From Ptiloglossa arizonensis (taxonomy: Eukaryota > Arthropoda > Insecta > Hymenoptera > Colletidae): a stretch of DNA of 64,000 nucleotides. The notes beneath the pieces were generated by a model. The model searched no databases. It was not told the DNA's origin and saw only the letters and a list, made by a program, of their open reading frames with translations. Both the position numbers and the translations under genes were made by a program. Shown here piece by piece: positions 23,848 through 38,342 of the stretch; position 1 is the first letter of the stretch, and each line of letters starts with the position of its first letter. The stretch is taken from assembly GCF_051014685.1 (NCBI RefSeq), contig NW_027479413.1:62001-126000 (forward strand), given 5' to 3'.

Positions 23848-26800
23848 TTGACTTAACCCAAAAATTCCTGCTGCGTCTGAAAGTAGAAACTCGCCCGATT
23901 ACAACGGTATGTGTATTTTTTCCCTAGGCCATTCTGGTTAAGCGGCTGGAGCAGCAGAAGTGCGAAAAATTTGTTGTCTTGTCAACCATTTCTTAGCTTC
24001 AAACTCCCATATGTCGCGAACGGATTGACCTAACCCAAAAATTCCTATCGCATCTGAAAGTAGAAACTCGCCCGATTACAAAGGTATGTGTATTTCTTCC
24101 CTAGGCCATTCTGGTTAAGCCTTTGGAGCAGCAGAATTGCGAAAAATTTGTTGTCTTCTCAACCATTTCTTAGCTTCAAACTCCCATATGTAGCGAACGG
24201 ATTGACCTAACCCAAAAATTCCGATGGCATCTGAAAGTAGAAACTAGCCCGATTACAGCGGTATGTGTATTTTTTCACTAGGATATTCTGGTTAAGCGTT
24301 TGGAGCAGCAGAATTACGAAAAATTTTCTCCTTCTCAACCATTTCTTGGCTTCAAACTCCAATATCTCGCGAACGGATTGACCTAACCCAAAAATTCCTG
24401 TTGCATCTGAAAGTAGAAACTCGCCCGATTACAACGGTATGCGTGTTGTTTCCCTTGGCCATTCTGGTTAAGCGTTTGGAGCAGCAGAATTGCGAAAAAT
24501 TTGTTGTCTTCTCAACCATTTCTTAGGTTCAAACTCTCATATCTCGCGATCGGATTGACCTAACTCAAAAATTCCTATTGCATTTGAAAGTAGAAACTCG
24601 CCCGATTACAGCGGTATGTGTATTTTTTCCCTAGGATATTCTGGTTAAGCGTTTGGAGCAGCAGAATTACGAAAAATTTTCTCCTTCTCAACCATTTCTT
24701 GGCTTCAAACTCCCATATCTCGCGAACGGATTGACCTAACCCAAAAATTCCTGTTGCATCTGAAAGTAGAAACTCGCCCGATTACAACGGTATGCGTGTT
24801 TTTTCCCTTGGCCATTCTGGTTAAGCGTTTGGAGCAGCAGAATTGCGAAAAATTTTCTCCTTCTCAACCATTTCTTGGCTTCAAACTCCCATATCTCGCG
24901 AACGGATTGACCTAACCCAAAAATTCCTGTTGCATCTGAAAGTAGAAACTCGCCCGATTACAACGGTATGCGTGTTTTTTCCCTTGGCCATTCTGGTTAA
25001 GCGTTTGGAGCAGCAGAATTGCGAAAAATTTTCTCCTTCTCAACCATTTCTTAGCTTCAAACTCTCATATCTCGCGAACGGATTGACCTAACCCAAACAT
25101 TCCTATGGCATTTGAAAGTAGAAACTCGCCCGATTACAACGGTACGTGTATTTGTTCCCTAGGCCATTCTGGTTAAGCGTTTGGAGCAGCAGAAAGGCGA
25201 AAAATTTTTTTCCTTCACAACCATTTCTTGGCTTCAAACTCCCATATCTCGAGAACGGATTGACCTAACCCAAAAATTCCTATCGCATCTGAAAGTAGAA
25301 ACTCGCCCGATTACAACAGTATGTGTATTTTTTCCCTAGGCCATTCTGGTTAAGCGTTTGGAGCAGCAGAAAGGCGAAAAATTTTTTTCCTTCACAACCA
25401 TTTCTTGGCTTCAAACTCCCATATCTCGCGAACGGATTGACCTACCCCAAAAATTCCTATTGCCTCTGAAAGTAGAAACTCGCCCGATTACATTGGTATG
25501 TGTATTTAGTCCCTAGGCCATTCGGATTAAGCGTTTGGAGCAGCAGAAGTGCGAAAAATTTGTTGTCTTCTAAACCATTTCTTAGCTACAAACTCCCATA
25601 TCTCGCAAACAGATTGACCTAACCCAAAAATTCCGATGGCATCTGAAAGTAGAAACTAGCCCGATTACAGCGGTATGTGTATTTTTTCCCTAGGATATTC
25701 TGGTTAAGCGTTTGGAGCAGCAGAATTACGAAAAATTTTCTCCTTCTCAACCATTTCTTGGCTTCAAACTCCAATATCTCGCGAACGGATTGACCAAACC
25801 CAAAAATTCCTGTTGCATCTGAAAGTAGAAACTCGCCCGATTACAACGGTATGCGTGTTGTTTCCCTTGGCCATTCTGGTTAAGCGTTTGGAGCAGCAGA
25901 ATTGCGAAAAATTTGTTGTCTTCTCAACCATTTCTTAGGTTCAAACTCTCATATCTCGCGAACGGATTGACCTAACTCAAAAATTCCTATTGCATTTGAA
26001 AGTAGAAACTCGCCCGATTACAACGGTATGTGTATTTTGTCCCTAGGCCATTCTGGTTAAGCGTTTGGAGCAGCAGAAGTGCGAAAAATTTGTTGTCTTC
26101 TAAACCATTTCTTAGCTACAAACTCCCATATCTCGCAAACGGATTGACCTAACCCAAAAATTCCGATGGCATCTGAAAGTAGAAACTAGCCCGATTGCAG
26201 CGGTATGTGTATTTTTTCCCTAGGATATTCTGGTTAAGCGTTTGGAGCAGCAGCATTGCGAAAAATTTTTTCCTTCTCAACCATTTCTTGGATTCAAACT
26301 CCAATATCTCGCGAACGGATTGACCTAACCCAAAAATTCCTATTGCATCTGAAAGTAGAAACTCGCCCGATTACAACGGTATGTGTATTTTTGCCCTAGG
26401 CCATTCTGTTTAAGCGTTTGGAGCAACAGAAGTGCGAAAAATTTGTTGTCTCCTCAACCATTTCTTAGCTTCAAACTCCCATATCTCGCGAACGGATTGA
26501 CCTAACCCAAAAATTCCTATTGCATCTGAAAGTAGAAACTCGCCCGATTACAACGGTATGTGTATTTTTTCCCTAGGCCATTCTGGTTAAGCGTTTGGAG
26601 CAGCAGAATTACGAAAAATTTTCTCCTTCTCAACCATTTCTTGGCTTCAAACTCCAATATCTCGCGAACGGATTGACCTAACCCAAAAATTCCTGTTGCA
26701 TCTGAAAGTAGAAACTCGCCCGATTACAACGGTATGCGTGTTGTTTCCCTTGGCCATTCTGGTTAAGCGTTTGGAGCAGCAGAATTGCGAAAAATTTGTT

Positions 26801-27202
26801 GTCTTCTCAACCATTTCTTAGGTTCAAACTCTCATATCTCGCGAACGGATTGACCTGACTCAAAAATTCCTATTGCATTTGAAAGTAGAAACTCGCCCGA
26901 TTACAACGGTATGTGTATTTTGTCCCTAGGCCATTCTGGTTAAGCGTTTGGAGCAGCAGAAGTGCGAAAAATTTGTTGTCTTCTAAACCATTTCTTAGCT
27001 ACAAACTCCCATATCTCGCAAACGGATTGACCTAACCCAAAAATTCCGATGGCATCTGAAAGTAGAAACTAGCCCGATTACAGCGGTATGTGTATTTTTT
27101 CCCTAGGATATTCTGGTTAAGCGTTTGGAGCAGCAGCATTGCGAAAAATTTTTTCCTTCTCAACCATTTCTTGGATTCAAACTCCAATATCTCGCGAACG
27201 GA
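23848..27202 (+). repeat. 19-unit block, copy 2 (3,355 bp)
   Basis: Same marker order as the preceding block. It is 1 bp shorter because the unit ending near 25,083 has TTTTCTCC followed by CTTAGCTTCAAACTCTC, where the first copy has TTGTTGTC. The 24,907-25,145 stretch also carries ACATTCCTATGGCATTTG and GGTACGTG in place of the copy-1 variants. That is a local exchange with a unit type found elsewhere in the array (for example at 505-700). Confidence 0.9.
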
Positions 27203-30200
27203 TTGACCTAACCCAAAAATTCCTATTGCATCTGAAAGTAGAAACTCGCCCGATTACAACGGTATGTGTATTTTTGCCCTAGGCCATTCTGTTTAAGCGT
27301 TTGGAGCAGCAGAAGTGCGAAAAATTTGTTGTCTCCTCAACCATTTCTTAGCTTCAAACTCCCATATCTCGCGAACGGATTGACCTACCCCAAAAATTCC
27401 TATTGCCTCTGAAAGTAGAAACTCGCCCGATTACATTGGTATGTGTATTTAGTCCCTAGGCCATTCGGATTAAGCGTTTGGAGCAGCAGAAGTGCGAAAA
27501 ATTTGTTGTCTTCTAAACCATTTCTTAGCTACAAACTCCCATATCTCGCAAACAGATTGACCTAACCCAAAAATTCCGATGGCATCTGAAAGTAGAAACT
27601 AGCCCGATTACAGCGGTATGTGTGTTTTTTCTCTAGGATATTCTGGTTAAGCGTTTGGAGCAGCAGAATTACGAAAAATTTTCTCCTTCTCAACCATTTC
27701 TTGGCTTCAAAATCCCATATCTCGCGAACGGATTGACCTAACCCAAAAATTCCTGTTGCATCTGAAAGTAGAAACTCGCCCGATTACAACGGTATGCGTG
27801 TTTTTTCCCTTGGCAATTCTGGTTAAGCGTTTGGAGCAGCAGAATTGCGAAAAATTTTCTCCTTCTCAACCATTTCTTGGCTTCAAACTCCAATATCTCG
27901 CGAACGGATTGACCTAACCCAAAAATTCCTGTTGCATCTGAAAGTAGAAACTCGCCCGATTACAACGGTATGCGTGTTTTTTCCCTTGGCCATTCTGGTT
28001 AAGCGTTTGGAGCAGCAGAATTGCGAAAAATTTGTTGTCTTCTCAACCATTTCTTAGGTTCAAACTCTCATATCTCGCGAACGGATTGACCTAACTCAAA
28101 AATTCCTATTGCATTTGAAAGTAGAAACTCGCCCGATTACAACGGTATGTGTATTTTTTCCCTAGTCCATTCTGTTTGAGCGTTTGGAGCAGCAGAATCG
28201 CGAAAAATTTGTTGTCTTCTCAACCATTTCTTAGCTTCAAACTCTCATATCTCGCGAACGGATTGACCTAACCCAAACATTCCTATGGCATTTGAAAGTA
28301 GAAACTCGCCCGATTACAACGGTACGTGTATTTTTCCCCTAGGCCATTCTGGTTAAACGATTGGAGAAGCAGAATTGCGAAAAATTTTTTGCCTTCTCAA
28401 CCATTTCTTGGCTTCAAACTCCCATATCTCGCGAACGGATTGACCTAACCCAAAAATTCCTATTGCATCTGAAAGTAGAAACTCGCCCGATTACAACGGT
28501 ATGTGTATTTTTTCCCTAGGCCATTCTCGTTAAGCGTTTGGAGCAGCAGAATGGCGAAAAATTTTTTTCCTTCACAACCATTTCTTGGCTTCAAACTCCC
28601 ATATCTCGAGAACGGATTGACCTAACTCAAAAATTCCTATTGCATTTGAAAGTAGAAACTCGCCCGATTACAACGGTATGTGTATTTTGTCCCTAGGCCA
28701 TTCTGGTTAAGCGTTTGGAGCAGCAGAAGTGCGAAAAATTTGTTTTCTTCTAAACCATTTCTTAGCTTCAAACTCTCATATCTCGCGAACGGATTGACCT
28801 AACCCAAACATTCCTATGGCATTTGAAAGTAGAAACTCGCCCGATTACAACGGTACGTGTATTTTTCCCCTAGGCCATTCTGGTTAAACGATTGGAGAAG
28901 CAGAATTGCGAAAAATTTTTTGCCTTCTCAACCATTTCTTGGCTTCAAACTCCCATATCTCGCGAACGGATTGACCTAACCCAAAAATTCCTATTGCATC
29001 TGAAAGTAGAAACTCGCCCGATTACAACGGTATGTGTATTTTTTCCCTAGGCCATTCTCGTTAAGCGTTTGGAGCAGCAGAATGGCGAAAAATTTTTTTC
29101 CTTCACAACCATTTCTTGGCTTCAAACTCTCATATCTCGCGAACGGATTGACCTAACTCAAAAATTCCTATTGCATTTGAAAGTAGAAACTCGCCCGATT
29201 ACAACGGTATGTGTATTTTTTCCCTAGTCCATTCTGTTTGAGCGTTTGGAGCAGCAGAATCGCGAAAAATTTGTTGTCTTCTCAACCATTTCTTAGCTTC
29301 AAACTCTCATATCTCGCGAACGGATTGACCTAACCCAAACATTCCTATGGCATTTGAAAGTAGAAACTCGCCCGATTACAACGGTACGTGTATTTTTCCC
29401 CTAGGCCATTCTGGTTAAACGATTGGAGAAGCAGAATTGCGAAAAATTTTTTGCCTTCTCAACCATTTCTTGGCTTCAAACTCCCATATCTCGCGAACGG
29501 ATTGACCTAACCCAAAAATTCCTATTGCATCTGAAAGTAGAAACTCGCCCGATTACAACGGTATGTGTATTTTTTCCCTAGTCCATTCTGTTTGAGCGTT
29601 TGGAGCAGCAGAATCGCGAAAAATTTGTTGTCTTCTCAACCATTTCTTAGCTTCAAACTCTCATATCTCGCGAACGGATTGACCTAACCCAAACATTCCT
29701 ATGGCATTTGAAAGTAGAAACTCGCCCGATTACAACGGTACGTGTATTTTTCCCCTAGGCCATTCTGGTTAAACGATTGGAGAAGCAGAATTGCGAAAAA
29801 TTTTTTGCCTTCTCAACCATTTCTTGGCTTCAAACTCCCATATCTCGCGAACGGATTGACCTAACCCAAAAATTCCTATTGCATCTGAAAGTAGAAACTC
29901 GCCCGATTACAACGGTATGTGTATTTTGTCCCTAGGCCATTCTGGTTAAGCGTTTGGAGCAGCAGAAGTGCGAAAAATTTGTTTTCTTCTAAACCATTTC
30001 TTAGCTACAAACTCCCATATCTCGCAAACGGATTGACCTAACCCAAAAATTCCGATGGCATCTGAAAGTAGAAACTAGCCCGATTACAGCGGTATGTGTA
30101 TTTTTTCCCTAGGATATTCTGGTTAAGCGTTTGGAGCAGCAGCATTGCGAAAAATTTTTTCCTTCTCAACCATTTCTTGGCTTCAAACTCCAATATCTCG

Positions 30201-31445
30201 CGAAGGGATTGACCTAACCCAAAAATTCCTATTGCATCTGAAAGTAGAAACTCGCCCGATTACAACGGTATGCGTGTTTTTTCCCTTGGCCATTCTGGTT
30301 AAGCGTTTGGAGCAGCAGAAGTGCGAAAAATTTGTTTTCTTCTAAACCATTTCTTAGCTACAAACTCCCATATCTCGCAAACGGATTGACCTAACCCAAA
30401 AATTCCGATGGCATCTGAAAGTAGAAACTAGCCCGATTACAGCGGTATGTGTGTTTTTTCTCTAGGATATTCTGGTTAAGCGTTTGGAGCAGCAGAATTA
30501 CGAAAAATTTTCTCCTTCTCAACCATTTCTTGGCTTCAAAATCCCATATCTCGCGAACGGATTGACCTAACCCAAAAATTCCTGTTGCATCTGAAAGTAG
30601 AAACTCGCCCGATTACAACGGTATGCGTGTTTTTTCCCTTGGCCATTCTGGTTAAGCGTTTGGAGCAGCAGAATTGCGAAAAATTTTCTCCTTCTCAACC
30701 ATTTCTTGGCTTCAAACTCCAATATCTCGCGAACGGATTGACCTAACCCAAAAATTCCTGTTGCATCTGAAAGTAGAAACTCGCCCGATTACAACGGTAT
30801 GCGTGTTTTTTCCCTTGGCCATTCTGGTTAAGCGTTTGGAGCAGCAGAATTGCGAAAAATTTGTTGTCTTCTCAACCATTTCTTAGGTTCAAACTCTCAT
30901 ATCTCGCGAACGGATTGAACTAACTCAAAAATTCCTATTGCATTTGAAAGTAGAAACTCGCCCGATTACAACGGTATGTGTATTTTTTCCCTAGTCCATT
31001 CTGTTTGAGCGTTTGGAGCAGCAGAATCGCGAAAAATTTGTTGTCTTCTCAACCATTTCTTAGCTTCAAACTCTCATATCTCGCGAACGGATTGACCTAA
31101 CCCAAACATTCCTATGGCATTCGAAAGTGGAAACTCGCCCGATTACAACGGTACGTGTATTTTTCCCCTAGGCCATTCTGGTTAAACGATTGGAGAAGCA
31201 GAATTGCGAAAAATTTTTTGCCTTCTCAACCATTTCTTGGCTTCAAACTCCCATATCTCGCGAACGGATTGACCTAACCCAAAAATTCCTATTGCATCTG
31301 AAAGTAGAAACTCGCCCGATTACAACGGTATGTGTATTTTTGCCCTAGGCCATTCTGTTTAAGCGTTTGGATCAGCAGAAGTGCGAAAAATTTGTTGTCT
31401 CCTCAACCATTTCTTAGCTTCAAACTCTCATATCTCGCGAACGGA
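27203..31445 (+). repeat. Mosaic satellite segment with a reiterated two-unit cassette
   Basis: About 24 units without a clean tandem period. The first few match 7,579-8,290 (offset about 19,624). A two-unit cassette then recurs at about 28,086-28,439, 29,148-29,501, 29,502-29,855 and 30,915-31,268. Its first unit has CCTAGTCCATTCTGTTTGAG and AATCGCG; its second has ACATTCCTATGGCATTTG, GGTACGTG and ACGATTGGAGAAGCAG. The same cassette is present at about 5,988-6,341 and 18,193-18,546. Related pieces are at 33,922-34,275 and 36,398-36,751. Confidence 0.85.
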
Positions 31446-34400
31446 TTGAACTAACTCAAAAATTCCTATTGCATTTGAAAGTAGAAACTCGCCCGATTAC
31501 AACGGTATGTGTATTTTGTCCCTAGGCCATTCTGGTTAAGCGTTTGAAGCAGCAGAATTGCGAAAAATTTTTTGCCTTCTCAACCATTTCTTGGCTTCAA
31601 ACTCCCATATCTCGCGAACGGATTGACCTAACCCAAAAATTCCTATTGCATCTGAAAGTAGAAACTCGCCCGATTACAACGGTATGTGTATTTTTGCCCT
31701 AGGCCATTCTGTCTATGCGTTTGGAGCAGCAGAAGTGCGAAAAATTTGTTGTCTCCTCAACCATTTTTTAGCTTCAAACTCCCATATCTCGCGAACGGAT
31801 TGACCTAACCCAAAAATTCCTATTGCATCTGAAAGTAGAAACTCGCCCGATTACAACGGTATGTGTATTTTTTCCCTAGGCCATTCTCGTTAAGCGTTTG
31901 GAGCAGCAGAATGGCGAAAAATTTTTTTCCTTCACAACCATTTCTTGGCTTCAAACTCCCATATCTCGAGAACGGATTGACCTAACTCAAAAATTCCTAT
32001 TGCATTTGAAAGTAGAAACTCGCCCGATTACAACGGTATGTGTATTTTGTCCCTAGGCCATTCTGGTTAAGCGTTTGGAGCAGCAGAAGTGCGAAAAATT
32101 TGTTTTCTTCTAAACCATTTCTTAGCTACAAACTCCCATATCTCGCAAACGGATTGACCTAACCCAAAAATTCCGATGGCATCTGAAAGTAGAAACTAGC
32201 CCGATTACAGCGGTATGTGTATTTTTTCCCTAGGATATTCTGGTTAAGCGTTTGGAGCAGCAGCATTGCGAAAAATTTTTTCCTTCTCAACCATTTCTTA
32301 GATTCAAACTCCCATATCACGCGAACGGATTGACCTAACCCAAAAATTCCTATTGCATCTGAAAGTAGAAACTAGCCCGATTACAACGGTATGTGTATTT
32401 TTTCCCTAGGCCATTCTGGTTAAGCGTTTGGAGCAGCAGAATGGCGAAAAATTTTTTTCCTTCACAACCATTTCTTGGCTTCAAACTCCCATATCTCGCG
32501 AACGGATTGACCTACCCCAAAAATTCCTATTGCCTCTGAAAGTAGAAACTCGCCCGATTACATTGGTATGTGGATTTAGTCCCTAGGCCATTCGGATTAA
32601 GCGTTTGGAGCAGCAGAAGTGCGAAAAATTTGTTGTCTTCTAAACCATTTCTTAGCTACAAACTCCCATATCTGGCAAACAGATTGACCTAACCCAAAAA
32701 TTCCGATGGCATCTGAAAGTAGAAACTAGCCCGATTACAGCGGTATGTGTATTTTTTCCCTAGGATATTCTGGTTAAGCGATTGGAGCAGCAGAATTACG
32801 AAAAATTTTCTCCTTCTCAACCATTTCTTGGCTTCAAACTCCAATATCTCGCGAACGGATTGACCTAACCCAAAAATTCCTGTTGCATCTGAAAGTAGAA
32901 ACTCGCCCGATTACAACGGTATGCGTGTTTTTTCCCTTGGCCATTCTGGTTAAGCGTTTGGGGCAGCAGAATTGCGAAAAATTTGTTGTCTTCTCAACCA
33001 TTTCTTAGGTTCAAACTCTCATATCTCGCGAACGGATTGACCTAACTCAAAAATTCCTATTGCATTTGAAAGTAGAAACTCGCCCGATTACAACGGTATG
33101 TGTATTTTGTCCCTAGGCCATTCTGGTTAAGCGTTTGAAGCAGCAGAATTGCGAAAAATTTTTTGCCTTCTCAACCATTTCTTGGCTTCAAACTCCCATA
33201 TCTCGCGAACGGATTGACCTAACCCAAAAATTCCTATTGCATCTGAAAGTAGAAACTCGCCCGATTACAACGTTATGTGTATTTTTGCCCTAGGCCATTC
33301 TGTTTAAGCGTTTGGAGCAGCAGAAGTGCGAAAAATTTGTTGTCTCCTCAACCATTTCTTAGCTTCAAACTCCCATATCTCGCGAACGGATTGACCTAAC
33401 CCAAAAATTCCTATTGCATCTGAAAGTAGAAACTCGTCCGATTACAACGGTATGTGTATTTTTTCCCTAGGCCATTCTGGTTAAGCGTTTGGAGCAGCAG
33501 AATGGTGAAAAATTTTTTTCCTTCACAACCATTTCTTGGCTTCAAACTCCCATACCTCGAGAACGGATTGACCTAACCCAAAAATTCCTATCGCACCTGA
33601 AAGTAGAAACTCGCCCGATTACAACGGTATGCGTATTTTTTCCCTAGGCCATTCTGGTTAAGCGTTTGGAGCAGCAGAATTGCGAAAAATTTGTTGTCTT
33701 CTCAACCATTTCTTAGCTTCAAACTCCCATATCTCGCGAACGGATTGACCTAACCCAAAAATTCCTGTTGCATCAGAAAGTAGAAACTCACCCGATTACA
33801 ACGGTATGCGTATTTTTTCCCTAGTCCATTCTCGTTAAGCGTTTGGAGCAGCAGAAGTGCGAAAGATTTGTTGTCTTGTCAAACATTTCTTAGCTTCAAA
33901 CTCCCATGTCTGGCGAACGGATTGACCTAACCCAAAAATTCCTGTTGCATCAGAAAGTAGAAACTCACCCGATTACGACGGTATGCGTATTTTTTCCCTA
34001 GTCCATTCTGTTTGAGCGTTTGGAGCAGCAGAATTGCGAAAAATTTGTTGTCTTCTCAACCATTTCTTAGCTTCAAACTCTCATATCTCGCGAACGGATT
34101 GACCTAACCCAAACATTCCTATGTCATTTGAAAGTAGAAACTCGCCCGATTACAACGGTACGTGTATTTTTCCCCTAGGCCATTCTGGTTAAACGATTGG
34201 AGAAGCAGAATTGCGAAAAATTTTTTGCCTTCTCAACCATTTCTTGGCTTCAAACTCCCATATCTCGCGAACGGATTGACCTAACCCAAAAATTCCTATT
34301 GCATCTGAAAGTAGAAACTCGCCCGATTACAACGGTATGTGTATTTTTTCCCTAGTCCATTCTGTTTGAGCGTTTGGAGCAGCAGAATCGCGAAAAATTT

Positions 34401-34452
34401 GTTGTCTCCTCAACCATTTCTTAGCTTCAAACTCTCATATCTCGCGAACGGA
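31446..34452 (+). repeat. 17-unit block, copy 1 (3,007 bp)
   Basis: Seventeen units, two of 176 bp. Diagnostic markers are CTGTCTATGCG near 31,710, TATCACGCG near 32,317, TATCTGGCAAAC near 32,670 and CATGTCTGGCG near 33,906. All reappear in the following block, though not all at the same offset. Similarity to the next copy probably begins slightly upstream, at about 31,385. Confidence 0.85.
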
Positions 34453-37400
34453 TTGACCTAACTCAAAAATTCCTATTGCATTTGAAAGTAGAAACTCGCC
34501 CGATTACAACGGTATGTGTATTTTGTCCCTAGGCCATTCTGGTTAAGCGTTTGAAGCAGCAGAATTGCGAAAAATTTTTTGCCTTCTCAACCATTTCTTG
34601 GCTTCAAACTCCCATATCTCGCGAACGGATTGACCTAACCCAAAAATTCCTATTGCATCTGAAAGTAGAAACTCGCCCGATTACAACGGTATGTGTATTT
34701 TTGCCCTAGGCCATTCTGTCTATGCGTTTGGAGCAGCAGAAGTGCGAAAAATTTGTTGTCTCCTCAACCATTTTTTAGCTTCAAACTCCCATATCTCGCG
34801 AACGGATTGACCTAACCCAAAAATTCCTATTGCATCTGAAAGTAGAAACTCGCCCGATTACAACGGTATGTGTATTTTTTCCCTAGGCCATTTTCGTTAA
34901 GCGTTTGGAGCAGCAGAATGGCGAAAAATTTTTTTCCTTCACAACCATTTCTTGGCTTCAAACTCCCATATCTCGAGAACGGATTGACCTAACTCAAAAA
35001 TTCCTATTGCATTTGAAAGTAGAAACTCGCCCGATTACAACGGTATGTGTATTTTGTCCCTAGGCCATTCTGGTTAAGCGTTTGGAGCAGCAGAAGTGCG
35101 AAAAATTTGTTTTCTTCTAAACCATTTCTTAGCTACAAACTCCCATATCTCGCAAACGGATTGACCTAACCCAAAAATTCCGATGGCATCAGAAAGTAGA
35201 AACTAGCCCGATTACAGCGGTATGTGTATTTTTTCCCTAGGATATTCTGGTTAAGCGTTTGGAGCAGCAGCATTGCGAAAAATTTTTTCCTTCTCAACCA
35301 TTTCTTGGCTTCAAACTCCAATATCTCGCGAAGGGATTGACCTAACCCAAAAATTCCTATTGCATCTGAAAGTAGAAACTCGCCCGATTACAACGGTATG
35401 TGTATTTTTGCCCTAGGCCATTCTGTTTAAGCGTTTGGAGCAGCAGAAGTGCGAAAAATTTGTTGTCTCCTCAACCATTTCTTAGATTCAAACTCCCATA
35501 TCACGCGAACGGATTGACCTAACCCAAAAATTCCTATTGCATCTGAAAGTAGAAACTCGCCCGATTACAACGGTATGTGTATTTTTTCCCTAGGCCATTC
35601 TGGTTAAGCGTTTGGAGCAGCAGAAAGGCGAAAAATTTTTTTCCTTCACAACCATTTCTTGGCTTCAAACTCCCATATCTCGCGAACGGATTGACCTACC
35701 CCAAAAATTCCTATTGCCTCTGAAAGTAGAAACTCGCCCGATTACATTGGTATGTGGATTTAGTCCCTAGGCCATTCGGATTAAGCGTTTGGAGCAGCAG
35801 AAGTGCGAAAAATTTGTTGTCTTCTAAACCATTTCTTAGCTACAAACTCCCATATCTGGCAAACAGATTGACCTAACCCAAAAATTCCGATGGCATCTGA
35901 AAGTAGAAACTAGCCCGATTACAGCGGTATGTGTATTTTTTCCCTAGGATATTCTGGTTAAGCGTTTGGAGCAGCAGAATTACGAAAAATTTTCTCCTTC
36001 TCAACCATTTCTTGGCTTCAAACTCCAATATCTCGCGAACGGATTGACCTAACCCAAAAATTCCTATTGCATCTGAAAGTAGAAACTCGCCCGATTACAA
36101 CGGTATGTGTATTTTTGCCCTAGGCCATTCTGTTTAAGCGTTTGGAGCAGCAGAAGTGCGAAAAATTTGTTGTCTCCTCAACCATTTCTTAGCTTCAAAC
36201 TCCCATATCTCGCGAACGGATTGACCTAACCCAAAACTTCCTATTGCATCTGAAAGTAGAAACTCGCCCGATTACAGCGGTATGTGTATTTTTTCCCTAG
36301 TCCATTCTCGTTAAGCGTTTGGAGCAGCAGAAGTGCGAAAGATTTGTTGTCTTGTCAAACATTTCTTAGCTTCAAACTCCCATGTCTGGCGAACGGATTG
36401 ACCTAACCCAAAAATTCCTGTTGCATCAGAAAGTAGAAACTCACCCGATTACGACGGTATGCGTATTTTTTCCCTAGTCCATTCTGTTTGAGCGTTTGGA
36501 GCAGCAGAATCGCGAAAAATTTATTGTATTCTCAACCATTTCTTAGCTTCAAACTCTCATATCTCGCGAACGGATTGACCTAACCCAAACATTCCTATGT
36601 CATTTGAAAGTAGAAACTCGCCCGATTACAACGGTACGTGTATTTTTCCCCTAGGCCATTCTGGTTAAACGATTGGAGAAGCAGAATTGCGAAAAATTTT
36701 TTGCCTTCTCAACCATTTCTTGGCTTCAAACTCCCATATCTCGCGAACGGATTGACCTAACCCAAAAATTCCTATTGCATCTGAAAGTAGAAACTCGCCC
36801 GATTACAGCGGTATGTGTATTTTTTCCCTAGGCCATTCTGGTTAAGCGTTTGGAGCAGCAGAAAGGCGAAAAATTTTTTTCCTTCACAACCATTTCTTGG
36901 CTTCAAACTCCCATATCTCGCGAACGGATTGACCTAACCCAAAAATTCCTATCGCATCTGAAAGTAGAAACTCGCCCGATTACAACGGTATGTGTATTTT
37001 TTCCCTAGGCCATTCTGGTTAAGCGTTTGGAGCAGCAGAAAGGCGAAAAATTTTTTTCCTCCACAACCATTTCTTGGCTTCAAACTCCCATATCTCGCGA
37101 ACGGATTGACCTACCCCAAAAATTCCTATTGCCTCTGAAAGTAGAAACTCGCCCGATTACATTGGTATGTGTATTTAGTCCCTAGGCCATTCGGATTAAG
37201 CGTTTGGAGCAGCAGAAGTGCGAAAAATTTGTTGTCTTCTAAACCATTGCTTAGCTACAAACTCCCATATCTCGCAAACAGATTGACCTAACCCAAAAAT
37301 TCCGATGGCATCTGAAAGTAGAAACTACCCCGATTACAGCGGTATGTGTATTTTTTCCCTAGGATATTCTGGTTAAGCGTTTGGAGCAGCAGAATTACGA

Positions 37401-37458
37401 AAAATTTTCTCCTTCTCAACCATTTCTTGGCTTCAAACTCCAATATCTCGCGAACGGA
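34453..37458 (+). repeat. 17-unit block, copy 2, internally rearranged
   Basis: The offset to copy 1 is 3,007 bp at first (CTGTCTATGCG near 34,717). It becomes 3,184 bp after an extra unit at about 35,337-35,513 that carries TTCACGCG-type flanks, and then drops to about 2,476 bp at the CATGTCTGGCG unit near 36,382. At least one gain and one multi-unit loss therefore followed the duplication. From about 36,752 the units resemble those found elsewhere between 5 and 9 kb. Confidence 0.8.
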
Positions 37459-38342
37459 TTGACCTAACCCAAAAATTCCTGTTGCATCTGAAAGTAGAAA
37501 CTCGCCCGATTACAACGGTATGCGTGTTTTTTCCCTTGGCCATTCTGGTTAAGCGTTTGGAGCAGCAGAATTGCGAAAAATTTGTTGTCTTCTCAACCAT
37601 TTCTTAGGTTCAAACTCTCATATCTCGCGAACGGATTGCCCTAACTCAAAAATTCCTATTGCATTTGAAAGTAGAAACTCGCCCGATTACAACGGTATGT
37701 GTATTTTGTCCCTAGGCCATTCTGGTTAAGCGTTTGGAGCAGCAGAAGTGCGAAAAATTTGTTGTCTTCTAAACCATTTCTTAGCTACAAACTCCCATAT
37801 CTCGCAAACGGATTGACCTAACCCAAAAATTCCGATGGCATCTGAAAGTAGAAACTAGCCCGATTACAGCGGTATGTGTATTTTTTCCCTAGGATATTCT
37901 AGTTAAGCGTTTGGAGCAGCAGCATTGCGAAAAAATTTTTCCTTCTCAACCATTTCTTTGCTTCAAACTCCAATATCTCGCGAAGGGATTGACCTAACCC
38001 AAAAATTCCTATTGCATCTGAAAGTAGAAACTCGCCCGATTACAACGGTATGTGTATTTTTGCCGTAGGCCATTCTGTTTAAGCGTTTGGAGCAGCAGAA
38101 GTGCGAAAAATTTGTTGTCTCCTCAACCATTTCTTAGCTTCAAACTCCCATATCTCGCGAACGGATTGACCTAACCCAAAAATTACTATTGCATCTGAAA
38201 GTAGAAACTCGCCCGATTACAACGGTATGTGTATTTGTTCCCTAGGCCATTCTGGTTAAGCGTTTGGAGCAGCAGAAAGGCGAAAAATTTTTTTCCTTCA
38301 CAACCATTTCTTGGCTTCAAACTCCCATATCTCGCGAACGGA

